From the NCBI RefSeq assembly GCF_902686445.1, contig NC_062223.1:56817998-56881997 (forward strand): DNA of 64,000 bases, in the 5' to 3' direction. The notes under the pieces were generated by a model. That model was given only the letters and a program-made list of their open reading frames with translations. It had not been told where the DNA came from and made no database searches. Every line of letters begins with the position of its first letter. Position 1 is the first letter of the stretch. The stretch is from Sciurus carolinensis. Taxonomy: Eukaryota; Chordata; Mammalia; Rodentia; Sciuridae. Below are positions 10,701 through 19,975 of this stretch, one piece after another. A program made the translations under genes and the position numbers.

Positions 10701-11448
10701 GAACTCTGAAACTGCTTAGGCTCGTTGGGCAAGTGGGAAAACCGAGGCCTATAGAGAAGGCATACTTGCAGGAGCTGGCTTCCTCAGGCTCTTCAGGACC
10801 GCAGGTTTCCAACTCCTGATCCAGCGGTCCTGGCCCAGCGTCCTCCACCCCCGCCCATCTGGGCTAAGTGCCAGAGGATGGGGCAAGAGAGGCGGCAAGC
10901 TGTCAGGGTGGGTGTGGAGCAAATGCAGTAACCCGTCGGAAGTCACTTCAGGGGATGGGGAAAGGGCGAGATGGGGCAAGACAGAGCCCTCCCTATGCGT
11001 CCTGCTAGCGGCCTCCCTCCAGCGCATCCCTAGGCACCCCCGCCCGCGAACTGACCGCAGCTTCTCGCTCGCCCGGGCGCCCCAGGTGAAAATCTGGTTC
11101 CAGAACCGACGCATGAAATGGAGGAACTCCAAGGAGCGCGAACTCCTGTCTAGCGGGGGCTGCCGTGAGCAGACCCTTCCCACCAAACTCAATCCGCACC
11201 CAGACCTCAGCGACGTGGGTCAGAAGGGCCACAGGGACGACGAGGAGGAGGAAGAGCGCTCCGGCAGCCCCCGCCACCGCCTGGCCTACCACGCGTCCCC
11301 TGACCCTAGACATGTGCGGGACCCGCGACTCCAAGGGCCACTGCCTGCTTCCCCCGCGCACTCTAGCAGCCCTGGCAAACCTTCGGACTTCTCAGATTCC
11401 GAGGAGGATGAGGACGTCGAGGAGGAAGAGGAAATCACCGTGTCCTAG
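7408..11448 (+). CDS. DBX1: Developing brain homeobox 1, complete four-exon coding region
   Basis: Joining 7408-7774, 8413-8514, 10428-10630 and 11086-11448 gives 1035 nt, or 344 residues plus a TAG stop; human DBX1 is almost the same length. All introns are GT-AG and phases match (1, 1, 0). The protein starts MMFPGLLAPP. It has an eh1-like Groucho-binding motif near residues 38-45 (FLVEDLI), a homeodomain at about residues 181-240 and an acidic Ser/Glu-rich tail ending EEITVS. In the homeodomain, F8, W48, F49, N51 and R53 are present; helix 3 reads VKIWFQNRRMKW. Known role of the family: a nuclear DNA-binding repressor that specifies p0/V0 interneuron progenitors in ventral neural tube and hindbrain, including precursors of respiratory rhythm neurons. 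The two adjacent ATGs make the exact initiator ambiguous by one residue; the first matches the human start. No break or missing key residue is seen. Confidence 0.97.
7775..8412 (+). other. DBX1: DBX1 intron 1
   Basis: A 638-nt GT-AG intron with a 19-nt T run at 8098-8117 and a polypyrimidine tract before the acceptor. No repeat or RNA gene is recognised in it. Confidence 0.85.
8413..8514 (+). CDS. DBX1: DBX1 coding exon 2
   Basis: A 102-nt exon between acceptor CCCAG and donor CCAG|GTTGGT. It encodes a conserved linker with the core KTFAFPYFEGSFQPFIRSSY, typical of vertebrate DBX1. It is phase 1 at both ends, so skipping it would keep the frame. The donor has T at +3, a weaker consensus than the other two donors. 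Confidence 0.94.
8515..10427 (+). other. DBX1: DBX1 intron 2
   Basis: A 1.9-kb GT-AG intron, the longest in the gene, with no SINE or L1 copy. It contains an AT-rich, homeodomain-motif-rich block at about 9440-9880 listed separately. The lack of transposons in a region otherwise dense with them fits regulatory constraint. Confidence 0.85.
9440..9880. promoter_or_regulatory. Candidate intronic DBX1 enhancer
   Basis: The block is AT-rich and complex (no simple repeat), with TAAT/ATTA cores (TTTAATGAGAA near 9550, GCTAATTAGCTG near 9832, TTCATTAGAG near 9729), CAATTACCATT near 9713 and a TATAAATAG run near 9527. This texture, in the intron of a developmental homeobox gene and free of transposons, resembles conserved enhancers. 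Conservation cannot be measured here. Confidence 0.45.
10428..10630 (+). CDS. DBX1: DBX1 coding exon 3 (homeodomain N-terminal part)
   Basis: Acceptor TCTGCAG, donor CACAG|GTGAGG. It encodes residues 157-224. The homeodomain arm and helices 1-2 are here (RRAVFSDVQRKALEKMF, then KPDRKKLAAKLGLKDSQ). The exon ends at homeodomain position 44, the usual site of the intron that splits the DBX homeobox just before the recognition-helix core. Confidence 0.96.
10631..11085 (+). other. DBX1: DBX1 intron 3
   Basis: A 455-nt GT-AG intron splitting the homeobox between homeodomain residues 44 and 45. It is GC-rich with a pyrimidine-rich end. No other feature is recognised. Confidence 0.85.
11086..11448 (+). 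CDS. DBX1: DBX1 coding exon 4 (recognition helix and C-terminus)
   Basis: Acceptor CGCCCCAG. It encodes residues 225-344, starting with VKIWFQNRRMKWRNSKE (recognition helix), then the conserved ELLSSGGCREQTLPTK block, a charged Glu/Asp run, a Pro/Ser stretch and an acidic C terminus with serine-acidic (CK2-type) sites. The stop codon TAG is at 11446-11448. The Glu/Asp runs differ from the human protein by small substitutions and indels, as expected for low-complexity acidic tracts. Confidence 0.96.
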   Translation: MKIWFQNRRMKWRNSKERELLSSGGCREQTLPTKLNPHPDLSDVGQKGHRDDEEEEERSGSPRHRLAYHASPDPRHVRDPRLQGPLPASPAHSSSPGKPSDFSDSEEDEDVEEEEEITVS

Positions 11449-12356
11449 AATTGCCCCCTCTCGCCCCCACCCCCGTACTGTTTCTAAGTGCTTTGAAATT
11501 GAAGAGGTGGGATCTTGTCTGCCTGCATCGCTTTGTCCCCAAGGCCCCTTGTAGAACCACCACCTTGTCCAGGGTGACACAGCTGCTTCTGTTGTCCCAA
11601 AGAGACATTTCCTTCCTCTACACCACTTCCAAACAACCCTCCCCACAGAAATTCGGGTCCCATTGTATCTTGCTTATCCAGTACTGGAGGGAGGCAAGAC
11701 TTCATTCCCATGACCAGGAGTGAATGGTGAACCCGGCCTTGCTGGTCTTCAGTTACCAAGCCCTATTTTCCTTCAGTGGAAAATCTTTTTATGAAAGAGG
11801 AACCAAGTTAAGGGTCAAAACACCAAGCCCATAACTAATTCCAAGATCCCCTCACTTCCTTTCCAAGTAGCAAGGGCCTCCTGTCCCCCTGAAGGCTGTG
11901 GTGACCCCCAGTCCCACCTCTGTCTTCCCTTAGAATTTGTCTTAGAAAACATGAATTTCAAAAACAATGTGCCTTCTGACTAAGGCAAAGGAAACTACTG
12001 AGTCTTTTATTTCCAAATGCTCTCTGGGGGAAAAGAAATGAATTCTCTAAGGTATTTTGTTACGTGTGTCATAACACTTTTTCTTTTGAATTTGTACATC
12101 TATAATATATGCACCAAGCACTCTGTCTTGGGCTGTTTTATTATTTCTGGGGAGGTGCCACTGAGCTGCAGAGATCCTGAGCACTGGGTATGATGTGGAC
12201 AGAGAGAGATACCCGTAAGCCTCTTTGATGCTTTTTCCTTTTTACTGAACTTTGCTGTCTTTGCACAGCTTCTATGAACTGTATACTATTTTGTACATAT
12301 GTTTTGTATGGATATTTTATACCAAGGTTGTTATGAATGACTATAAAGAACTGGCT

Positions 12357-12359
<3 letters not shown>

Positions 12360-12394
<35 letters not shown>
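12360..12394 (+). repeat. (CT)n microsatellite in DBX1 3'UTR
   Basis: An uninterrupted CT dinucleotide run of about 17 units inside the DBX1 3'UTR. It gives a pyrimidine tract in the mRNA (PTB-like target) and is likely polymorphic in length. Confidence 0.95.
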
Positions 12395-12398
<4 letters not shown>

Positions 12399-12522
12399 AA
12401 TGATTTTTCAACTTTAAAAAAAGTAGCTGTTTAATCATATAACTTATAAAGAAATACTTATTTTGTATTTTACTGTGTACAGATTTTATATATGTAAATA
12501 TGTATCAAATGAACAGATGCCA

Positions 12523-12528
12523 AATAAA
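12523..12528 (+). terminator. DBX1: DBX1 polyadenylation signal AATAAA
   Basis: Canonical AATAAA about 1.07 kb past the stop codon. A TATATATGTAAATATGTAT stretch upstream could act as a UGUA-type auxiliary element. Cleavage is expected 10-30 nt downstream. Confidence 0.7.
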
Positions 12529-12705
12529 AAGTAGAATGGACACAATGGCCAAGTGACATAATTAATTCACAGAATGAGAGTTGAAAGAAATGGACTAGTC
12601 GCGTGCTGGGTTTTACAGAAGGTAAGCTGAGGGTCAAGGGGTAGGGCACTTGTCCAAAGTCAGCCAGCAAGTAAATAGCCATGCCAGAATAAGAACCTAT
12701 TTCTG

Positions 12706-12932
12706 ACCAGGCATGGGCATGCCTGTAACCCCAGCAGTTTGGGAGGCTGAGGCAGGAGAATCAAAAGTTCAAAATCAGCCTCAGCAACTTTGCAAGGCCC
12801 TAAGCAACTTAGCAAGACCCTGACTCAAAATAAAAAAATAAAAATAAAACAAACTAGGGACATGGCTCAGTGGTTAAGTGCCCCTGGGTTCAATTCCTGG
12901 TAAAGACAAACAAACAAACAAACAACTTATTT
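12706..12932 (+). mobile_element. B1-ID dimer SINE with 12-bp target duplication
   Basis: B1 part starts CCAGGCATGGGCATGCCTGT, ID part near 12850, tail (CAAA)n. Flanks share AACCTATTTCTG at 12694-12705 and 12933-12944. It inserted about 160 bp past the DBX1 poly(A) site. Confidence 0.92.
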
Positions 12933-13529
12933 AACCTATTTCTGGTTCTCAGTTCAGTGCCTTTTCTGCTTTGCTATATTATAAAATAACCATACTTGTC
13001 ACATGACAAGGAAAATAGCTCCAGGAAAGTGGCACCTGCAAGTTGAGTTTGCAATGATCCTTCCCTTGTCTAAGGTCAAATGATGGGCTAAGTGAAGTCA
13101 GTGCAAGTCAGTCCAAAAGTTCAAATTTGCAATAGTTCTCCTTTTCCTCTTTGAAGGCATATTTCCTGGGAAAACTTCAAAATTGGTTTTGAATCATTGC
13201 CTTTTGTGTGTGACTAGTTTTAAAAGGAATGCCATCTATAATCATGGAATAGTAACCTAAATATAGACTCTATTTCACTCTTCAATTAAAATAAAATTTC
13301 CTTGAAGACTAGCTTTCAGCAAGGATGATTTGCTTAATCAACAATTTAGGGAGTAAAGAATGTCAGATTACAATCTGGGGAAGGAAACTTTTGTTTCCTC
13401 TCCTTGAGAGATTGGTCTCTGTTACATCAGCCACACAGACCCACTTTTCTTTGTGATCCTAACCTAGAACCCAATAATGAAAAAAAGTTGTCAAGTTTGA
13501 ATTTAGAAAGTTCATATATGAATTAATCT

Positions 13530-13617
13530 TTTTTTTTTCGTGGTGCTAGGGAATTGAACCCAGGGACTCATGCATGCTAAGGCAAGTACTCTACCACACT
13601 GCCACATCCCCAGCCCC
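13530..13617 (-). mobile_element. ID SINE
   Basis: T run then GGTGCTAGGGAATTGAACCC through CCACATCCCCAGCCCC, a full reverse ID body. Confidence 0.88.
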
Positions 13618-13710
13618 TTAACCCTCTTTTAAAATAATACAAACCTCCTCCATGTGAAGGTTTCCTGTTGAGCTTTTGCTTTAATGTGGCAGAGATTTTT
13701 TTAAAATTTA

Positions 13711-13876
13711 TTTTGATGGTGTTATGAATTGAACCCAAGGCCTGGGTTATATGTTAGATACTTACGATTTCGACTGAATAACATCAACTATTTTTACTGT
13801 CTTATCAAGCACATTTTTAACTTGCTAGTACATAAAAGGCAAGCACTCTATAACTGAAGTACAACCCAAGTCCCTG
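13711..13876 (-). mobile_element. ID SINE split by a 74-bp insert
   Basis: Reverse ID sequence runs to about 13746 (GAATTGAACCCAAGGCCTGG), is interrupted, then resumes at about 13821-13876 (CTTGCTAG then GGCAAGCACTCTATAACTGA). The interrupting 74 bp copy a segment found at 14501-14574. Confidence 0.65.
13747..13820 (+). repeat. 74-bp duplicated segment, copy A
   Basis: Aligns without gaps to 14501-14574 in the same orientation, with 9 mismatches (about 88% identity) by hand. Begins TTATATGTTAGATACTTA and ends GCACATTTTTAA. It lies inside an ID element. Confidence 0.85.
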
Positions 13877-14500
13877 GGTTTTTTCCCTGATATCAGTGAT
13901 CACTGCTTTCCTTATAGTTTACATTATCCTGAGAAGTTGCAGAAAAGAAAATTGTCACTATATTCATGATTATAATCAATAAACTTGCCACATTTCCTCC
14001 TCAACACATACTTAGCATTCAACACAAGTTTTCACCTTCCTTTCTGACAGGAACTCTTTGCTCTAAGTGATTTTGGTCTATTTTCAACTTCTCTCTGTTG
14101 TTTCTGAGGAATCCAGAGATAGGTGGCTGCCCAGAAGTGACCACTTCTCCCTCCCTGTCTGCTCAAGTTGGTGTTTCTAATTTATAATCAAAACACATTT
14201 CCAGGCATGGGAGTGGATTTGTGTCAATGTCTGGGGTCCAAGTACCCTGCAGGCATCCCAGGTTCATTACAGCATTGTTCACTTCAGCCAGACAGAATAA
14301 GCAATCCAACATTCTTCACATAACCAGAAGATCATGTTGCAAAACTGCATGGTAAAAGATGAATGAATTTTGACCCTGTTCATACATCATCAATCATATT
14401 TGTTCAATCACCACTCATCTCATCATAAAAGTCTTTAGTATGCAGCAGGAGCATTGTTTTTTGCACATTTCACATTTCACCATACAGAATATTTAAAGAG

Positions 14501-14574
14501 TTATATGTTAGATACTTAGGATTTAGACTCAATAACATCAATTATTTTTAGTGCCGTATTGAGCACATTTTTAA
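14501..14574 (+). repeat. 74-bp duplicated segment, copy B
   Basis: Same-length partner of 13747-13820, about 750 bp away. Its flanks do not match those of copy A and it is not inside a recognised element, so it is likely the source copy. Confidence 0.85.
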
Positions 14575-15247
14575 GTGAAATAGGCCTGGTATAGTCATGG
14601 GGTGGGGGGTTAGAGACTATAATGACCATGGATAAAGTTTGGTGCCACTGCCTTGATTTATTTAAAGGTTGTGAGCAATTGTACTGACCATTGCTTTTGC
14701 CCTATCAATAAAAATGTCCATACAGTTGTTCCAGAATAAATCATGAGATTTTAAGGCATTCAACACTCCAAATTTCTCAACAACCCTTGCATTTGTTGTC
14801 ACATAAAAAAAAGCTTCTTTGACAATTAGTACAAATTTGAAATGGATACAAGCAAAAAAAAAAAAAAAAAAAAAAAAAAAGAAATCCAGGCACCTCTATG
14901 TGTTTGTCTATTTTCAAAGAGGATGCATAATTTTGTAGATGATTTATTAACTAAGTTTTAGATGAGTTCCTGTATCACTGGAAAATGGCGCCCATCATGA
15001 CTTCTCTCTCTGACTTTTATCCAGCAGGTGTTCGGCAACGTGACTCTTCAGGGCTTTCTAACTCTGAGCTATCGAGTGTACTTCCCCAACCAAGGCAGCA
15101 GGGCAACAAAGAGCTGTCGTGGCTCTCTCATTTGTAGCCTGAAAATTTTGGCTATTTTTAAATATTTAAAGAGCGCACCATGTCTGTGTTTTAAAAATTC
15201 AATTCCTTTCTTTAAACTCTGAATGATTGGTCTCAGATGACAGTAAA

Positions 15248-15326
15248 GGGCTGGGGATAGAGTTCAGTGGTAGAACCTGGCTTAACATGTGTCAGATCCT
15301 GGGTTCAAGCCCCAGTACTTGAAACA
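15248..15326 (+). mobile_element. ID SINE
   Basis: GGGCTGGGGATAGAGTTCAG start and a B-box-like GGGTTCAAGCCCC, directly before the L1 insertion at 15.36 kb. Confidence 0.85.
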
Positions 15327-15360
15327 AAAAATAGTATAATTGGAAGCATAATACTATCCA

Positions 15361-16829
15361 AATTTACAAATTTTGGAGATTAGTACTCTATCTGAAGTGT
15401 GTGTGGAAAAGATTTTCTCCCACTCTGTAGGCTCTCTTTTCACATTATTGATTATATCCTTTACTGAGAAAAAGCTTTTTAGTTTGAATTCATCCCACTT
15501 GCTTTTATTTCTAGCACTTTAGGAGTCTTGTTAAGGAAGTCCTAAGCCAACACAATGAAGATTTGGGCCTACCTTTTCTTCTATTTGGAGCAGGGTCTCT
15601 GGTCTAAATCCTAGGTCCTTGATCGATTTTGAGTTGAGTTCTGTGCAGGTTGAGAGACAGAGGTTTAATTTCATTTTACTACATATGGATTTCCAGTTAT
15701 CCCAGCACCATTTGTTAAACAGGCTATCTTTTCTCCATTGTATGTTTTAGGCTCCTTTGTCTAGTATGAGGTAACTGTATTTATGTGGGTTTGACTCTGT
15801 GTCTTCTGTTCTGTACCATTGGTCTACCTGTCTATTTTGGTACCAATACCATATAATTTTTGTTACTATTGCTCTGTAGTATAGTTTAAGTTGTGGTATT
15901 GTGGTACCTTCTGTTTCACTCTTTCTGCTCAGGATTGCTTTGGCTATTCGAGATCTCTTATTCTTCCAGATGAATTCATGATTGTTTTATCTATTTCTAT
16001 AAGGCATGTCATTGGGATTTTAATTGGAATTGCATTGATAGTATGGCCATTTTGACAATATTAATTCTACCTATTCAAGAACATGGGAGACCTTTCCATC
16101 TTCTAAGGTTTTCACTAATTTCTTTCTTAGTGTTCTGTAATTTTCAACGTAGAGGTCTTTCACCTCTTTTGTTAGATTAATTCCCAAGTATTTTATTATT
16201 TTTGAGGTTATTGTGAATGGTTTTCCTAATTTCTCTTTTTTATGCGTATTGATTTTATATCCTCCTACTTTGCTAAATTCATTTATTCTAGAAGTTTTCT
16301 GGTGGAGTTTTTTGGATTCTCTAACTATAGAATCATGTCATCAACAAATAGTGATAGCTTGAGTTCTTCTTTTCCTATTCGTATCCCTTTACTTTCTTTG
16401 GTCTGTCTGATTGCTTGGCTAGTGTTTCAAGAATGATGTTGAATAAAAGTGGTAAAAGAGGGCATCCCTGCCTTGTTCCAGTTTTTAGAGGGAATGTTTT
16501 CAGTTTTTCTTCATTTAGAATGTGTTGGCCTTGGGCTTAGCATAGATAGCCTTTACAATGTTGAGGTATCTTCCTACTATCCCTATATTTTCTAGTGTTT
16601 TGAGCATGAAGGGGTACTGTATTTTATCAAATTCTTTCTCAGCATCTATTGAAATAATCATATAATTCTTAACTTTAAGCCTATTGATGTGATGAATTAC
16701 ATTTATCGATTTCTGGATATTGAACCAACCGTGTATCCCTAGGATAAACCCCATTTGATCATGATGCACTATCTTTTTAATATGTTTTTGTATGTGATTT
16801 TCCAGAATTTTGTTAAGAATTTTTGTGAA
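15361..16829 (-). mobile_element. Inverted 5' part of the L1
   Basis: L1 ORF2 on the minus strand, from the reverse-transcriptase region (right end) to the region before the C-terminal zinc-knuckle part (left end). It includes 16515-16889 with [25 protein letters not shown] and the (mutated) palm motif region. Confidence 0.88.
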
Positions 16830-17735
16830 CTTTACACCAAAAATACAAAGAACCCAATCAGTAAATGGGCCAAGGAACTGGACAGACAATTTACAGAAGA
16901 AGCTATACAGGTGATTAACACATATATGAAAAAGTGTTCAACATCTCTAGTAATTACAGAAATGCAAATTAAAACAACCCTAAGATTTCATCTTACTTTA
17001 ATTAGAATGGCCATTATCAAGAACACAAGCAATAATAGGCGTTGACATGGATGTGGGGGAAAAGGCACACTTGTACATTGCTGGTAGAATTGCAAATTGG
17101 TGCAGTCACTTTGGAAAGCAGTGTGGAGATTCCTCAGAAAACTCAGAATGGACCCACCTTTTGACACAGTTATCCCACTCCTTGGTTTATATCCAAAGGA
17201 CTTAAAATCAGCATACTATAGTAATGCAGCCACATCAATGTTTATAGCAGCTCAATTCACAATAGCTAGATTGTGGAACCAATCTAGATGCCCTTCAGCA
17301 GATGAAGGATAAAGAAACTGTGGTATATACACACAATGGAATGTTATTCAGCCATAAAGAATAAAATTATGGCATTTGCAGGTACATGAATGAAACTGGA
17401 GTACATCATGCTAAGTGAAATAAGCCAATCCCAAAAAAACCAAAGGCTGAATGTTTTCCCTGATAAGTGGATGATGATACATAATGGGCATGGAGGACGG
17501 GGGATAAAAGAAGAATGAAGGAACTTTGGATTATGTAGAGGGAAATGAGAGTGGGGAGGGGTTGGGGTATGAAAGATGGTGGAATGAGACAGACATCATT
17601 ACCCTATGTACATGTATGATTACACGAATGGTATGAGTCTACATTGTGTACAACCATAGAAATGAAAAGTTGTACCCCATTTGTGTACAATGAATCAAAA
17701 TGCAGTCAGTAAAAATAAAAAATAAACAATAAAAT
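15361..17735 (+). mobile_element. L1 retrotransposon, 5' truncated with twin-primed inversion
   Basis: The right part (about 16830-17735) is L1 ORF2 C-terminal sequence and 3'UTR in sense orientation, ending in an A-rich tail. The left part (about 15361-16829) is ORF2 sequence on the opposite strand: reverse-transcriptase motifs ([21 protein letters not shown]) down to PTEWEKIF...LISKIC. Compared with the uninverted L1 at 22.2 kb, the two parts are adjacent in L1 order: one ends at LISKIC and the other begins [17 protein letters not shown]2 frames are broken by stops, so the element is dead. Possible short target duplication (AATACTATCC / AATACTACCC). Confidence 0.88.
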
Positions 17736-17926
17736 ACTACCCCAAAATGGTTTCTTGTGTAAGACAGTTAAGGTAAATTATTGATTTCTTTTTTAATTAT
17801 TAATGTTAATAAAGTTACAGAAAAGATAACTTTTGACATATATATCTTCTTTCTTATTTATGATTTTATCCAGTTTTTTCAAAAAAAAATTTTCCTCCTT
17901 TCATGAGTCAGAGAATTCCTCAATAC

Positions 17927-18640
17927 AGCATTTTTTTTTATTTTTTCATATATGTATATAGAATAATAATGTCTGTCTTATTCTACTGTCCTTCCCATCC
18001 CCACTGCTCCACCCCTCCCCTCACTTCCTTCTGAATAATGCAAAATGCCTTCATTCTTCCCTACCCACCCCACTATCTGCTTATCAGAGAAAACATTTGG
18101 CCTTTGGTTTTTGGGGTTTGGTTTATTTCACTTAACTGATATTCTCTAGTTCCATCCATTTATCTGTAAATGCCATAATTTCATTCTTCTTCAAGGCTAA
18201 TATTCCATTGTGTATATGTACCATATTTTATTTATCCATTCATCTATTGAAGGGCATCTAGGTTGGTTCCATAGTTTAGCTATTGTGAATTGAACTGCTA
18301 TAAACATTGATGTGGCTGCATTACTGATGTAGTATGCAGATTTTAAGTCCTTTGGGTATAAACCAAGGAGTGAGATAACTGTGTCAAATGGTGGTTCCAT
18401 TCCAAGTTTTCTTAGGAATGTCCATACAAAGTGGTTGCACCAATCTGCAGTCCCACCAGCAATGTATGAGTGTACTTTTACCCCCATATCCTCACCAACA
18501 CTTATTGTTGCTTGTATTCTTGATAATTGCCATTCTGACTGGAGTGAGATGAAATCTTAGCGTAGTTTTGATTTGCATTTCTCTAATTGCTAGAGATGCT
18601 GAACATTTTTTCATGTTTGTTGATTGATTGTCAACACATC
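17927..18640 (-). mobile_element. L1 3' fragment, antisense
   Basis: Minus-strand L1 ORF2 C terminus (WNQPRCPSIDEWINKIWYIY, preceded by LLGLYPKDLKSAYY) and 3'UTR. Its 3' end faces the 3' end of the L1 at 15.4-17.7 kb, only about 190 bp away, forming a large imperfect inverted repeat. Confidence 0.85.
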
Positions 18641-18672
18641 ATTTTTATCTTTTTAAAAAATTATGATCATTA

Positions 18673-18831
18673 CTTGAATCACACACACCTGCAATTTCAG
18701 TAGGTTGGGAGGTTGAGATAGGAAGATCACAAGTTCAAGAATGGCCTCAGCAACTTAGCCTCAAAATAAAATATACAAAAGCCTGGGGATGTAGGTCACT
18801 GGTAAAACAACCCTGGGTTCAATCCCCAGTA

Positions 18832-18863
<32 letters not shown>
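18673..18863 (+). mobile_element. B1-ID dimer SINE with long A tail
   Basis: CACACACCTGCAATTTCAGT B1 start, GCCTGGGGATGTAGGTCACT ID part, tail of over 30 A. The long pure tail suggests a relatively recent insertion or expansion. Confidence 0.88.
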
Positions 18864-18867
<4 letters not shown>

Positions 18868-18936
18868 TAGAAGTAAACAGGACAGTTACAGGGTGAGAAA
18901 GTGAGTCTTCTTTTCTCCTTTTCAAAAGCCAACAAT

Positions 18937-19132
18937 CCTTTTTTTTTTTTTTTTTCCTTTTAGTACTGGGAATTGAACCCAGGGGTGCTTAACTACTGAG
19001 CCACATCCCCAGTCCTTTTGATTTTTTATTTTGAGATAGGATCTCACTAAGTTACTTAGGGCCTGGAATTTACAATCTTCCTACCTCGCCTCCCGAGTTG
19101 CTGGGTTGCAAACATGTACCACCAAGCCCAGC
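18937..19132 (-). mobile_element. B1-ID dimer SINE
   Basis: T run, GTACTGGGAATTGAACCCAG, then reverse B1 ending near GTACCACCAAGCCCAGC. Confidence 0.88.
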
Positions 19133-19334
19133 AATCCAATCTTAAATATAAGAAAAGTGTATGACAAATAAATTTCTTTTCCTTTAAAATAAAATATAAA
19201 ATACTAAAATTACAGCTGTTTTTGGTAAAATCTTGAAGTGTGAACATTGTTAAAAAAAATTAAACATCAGTGTTAAACAAGATCACAAAGTGTACTTCTT
19301 TTTTTCCACATGGACTCAAAGAAAACTTGGGGAT

Positions 19335-19975
19335 TTCCTTTGCTGAGAAGAAGTTTTTAGCTTGAATCCATCCCATTTATTGACTCTTGATTTTACTACT
19401 TGAGTTTTAGGAGTTTTGTTAAGGAAGTCTTGTCCTAAGCAAACATAGTGAAGATTTGGGCCTACTTTTTCTTCTATTTGGTGCAGGGTCTCTGGTCTAA
19501 TTCCTAGGTCCTTGATCCATTTTGACTTGAGTTTTGTGAAGGGTGAGAGATAGAAGTTTAATTTCATTTTTCTACATATGAATTTCCAGTTTTCCCAGCA
19601 CTATTTGTTGAACAGGCTATCCTTTCTCCAATGAATGTTTATGGTGCCTTTGTCCTGTATGAGGTGACTGTATTTATGTGGGTTCGTCTCTGTGTCTTCT
19701 ATTCTGTACCATTGGTCTACCTGTCTATTTTGGTGCCAATACCATGTCATTTTTGTTACTATTGCTCTGTAGTATAGTTTAAGGTCTGGTATTGTGATAC
19801 CTCCTGCTTCACTTTTCTCACTAAGGATTGCTTTGGCTATTCTGGGTCTTTTATTTTTCCAAATGAATTTCATGATTGTTTTTTCTAGTTCTATGAAGAA
19901 TATCATTGGGATTTTAATAGGAATTGCATTAAATCTGTATAACACTTTTGGTAGTATGCCATTTACATTGGTAAG
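19335..19975 (-). mobile_element. Internal L1 ORF2 fragment, antisense
   Basis: Minus-strand ORF2 just after the reverse transcriptase ([58 protein letters not shown]) to KLKTSSQQRK. It has neither a 5' end nor a 3' UTR or A tail, so it is a fragment or half of a rearranged copy. Confidence 0.85.

Larger units (their letters stand above)
11449..12545 (+). other. DBX1: DBX1 3' untranslated region
   Basis: About 1.1 kb from the TAG stop to just past the AATAAA at 12523. It becomes AT-rich towards the end and carries a long CT dinucleotide run at 12360-12394. The end is inferred from the poly(A) signal. Confidence 0.75.
12933..15247. other. Intergenic DNA past DBX1
   Basis: AT-rich non-coding sequence with ID copies, the 74-bp repeat pair and an A27 run at 14854-14880. 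No gene is seen. Confidence 0.6.

Noticed and set aside
10749..11192. A minus-strand open frame opposite the DBX1 homeobox
   Set aside because: It is the antisense shadow of GC-rich coding and intron sequence; no independent evidence of a gene.
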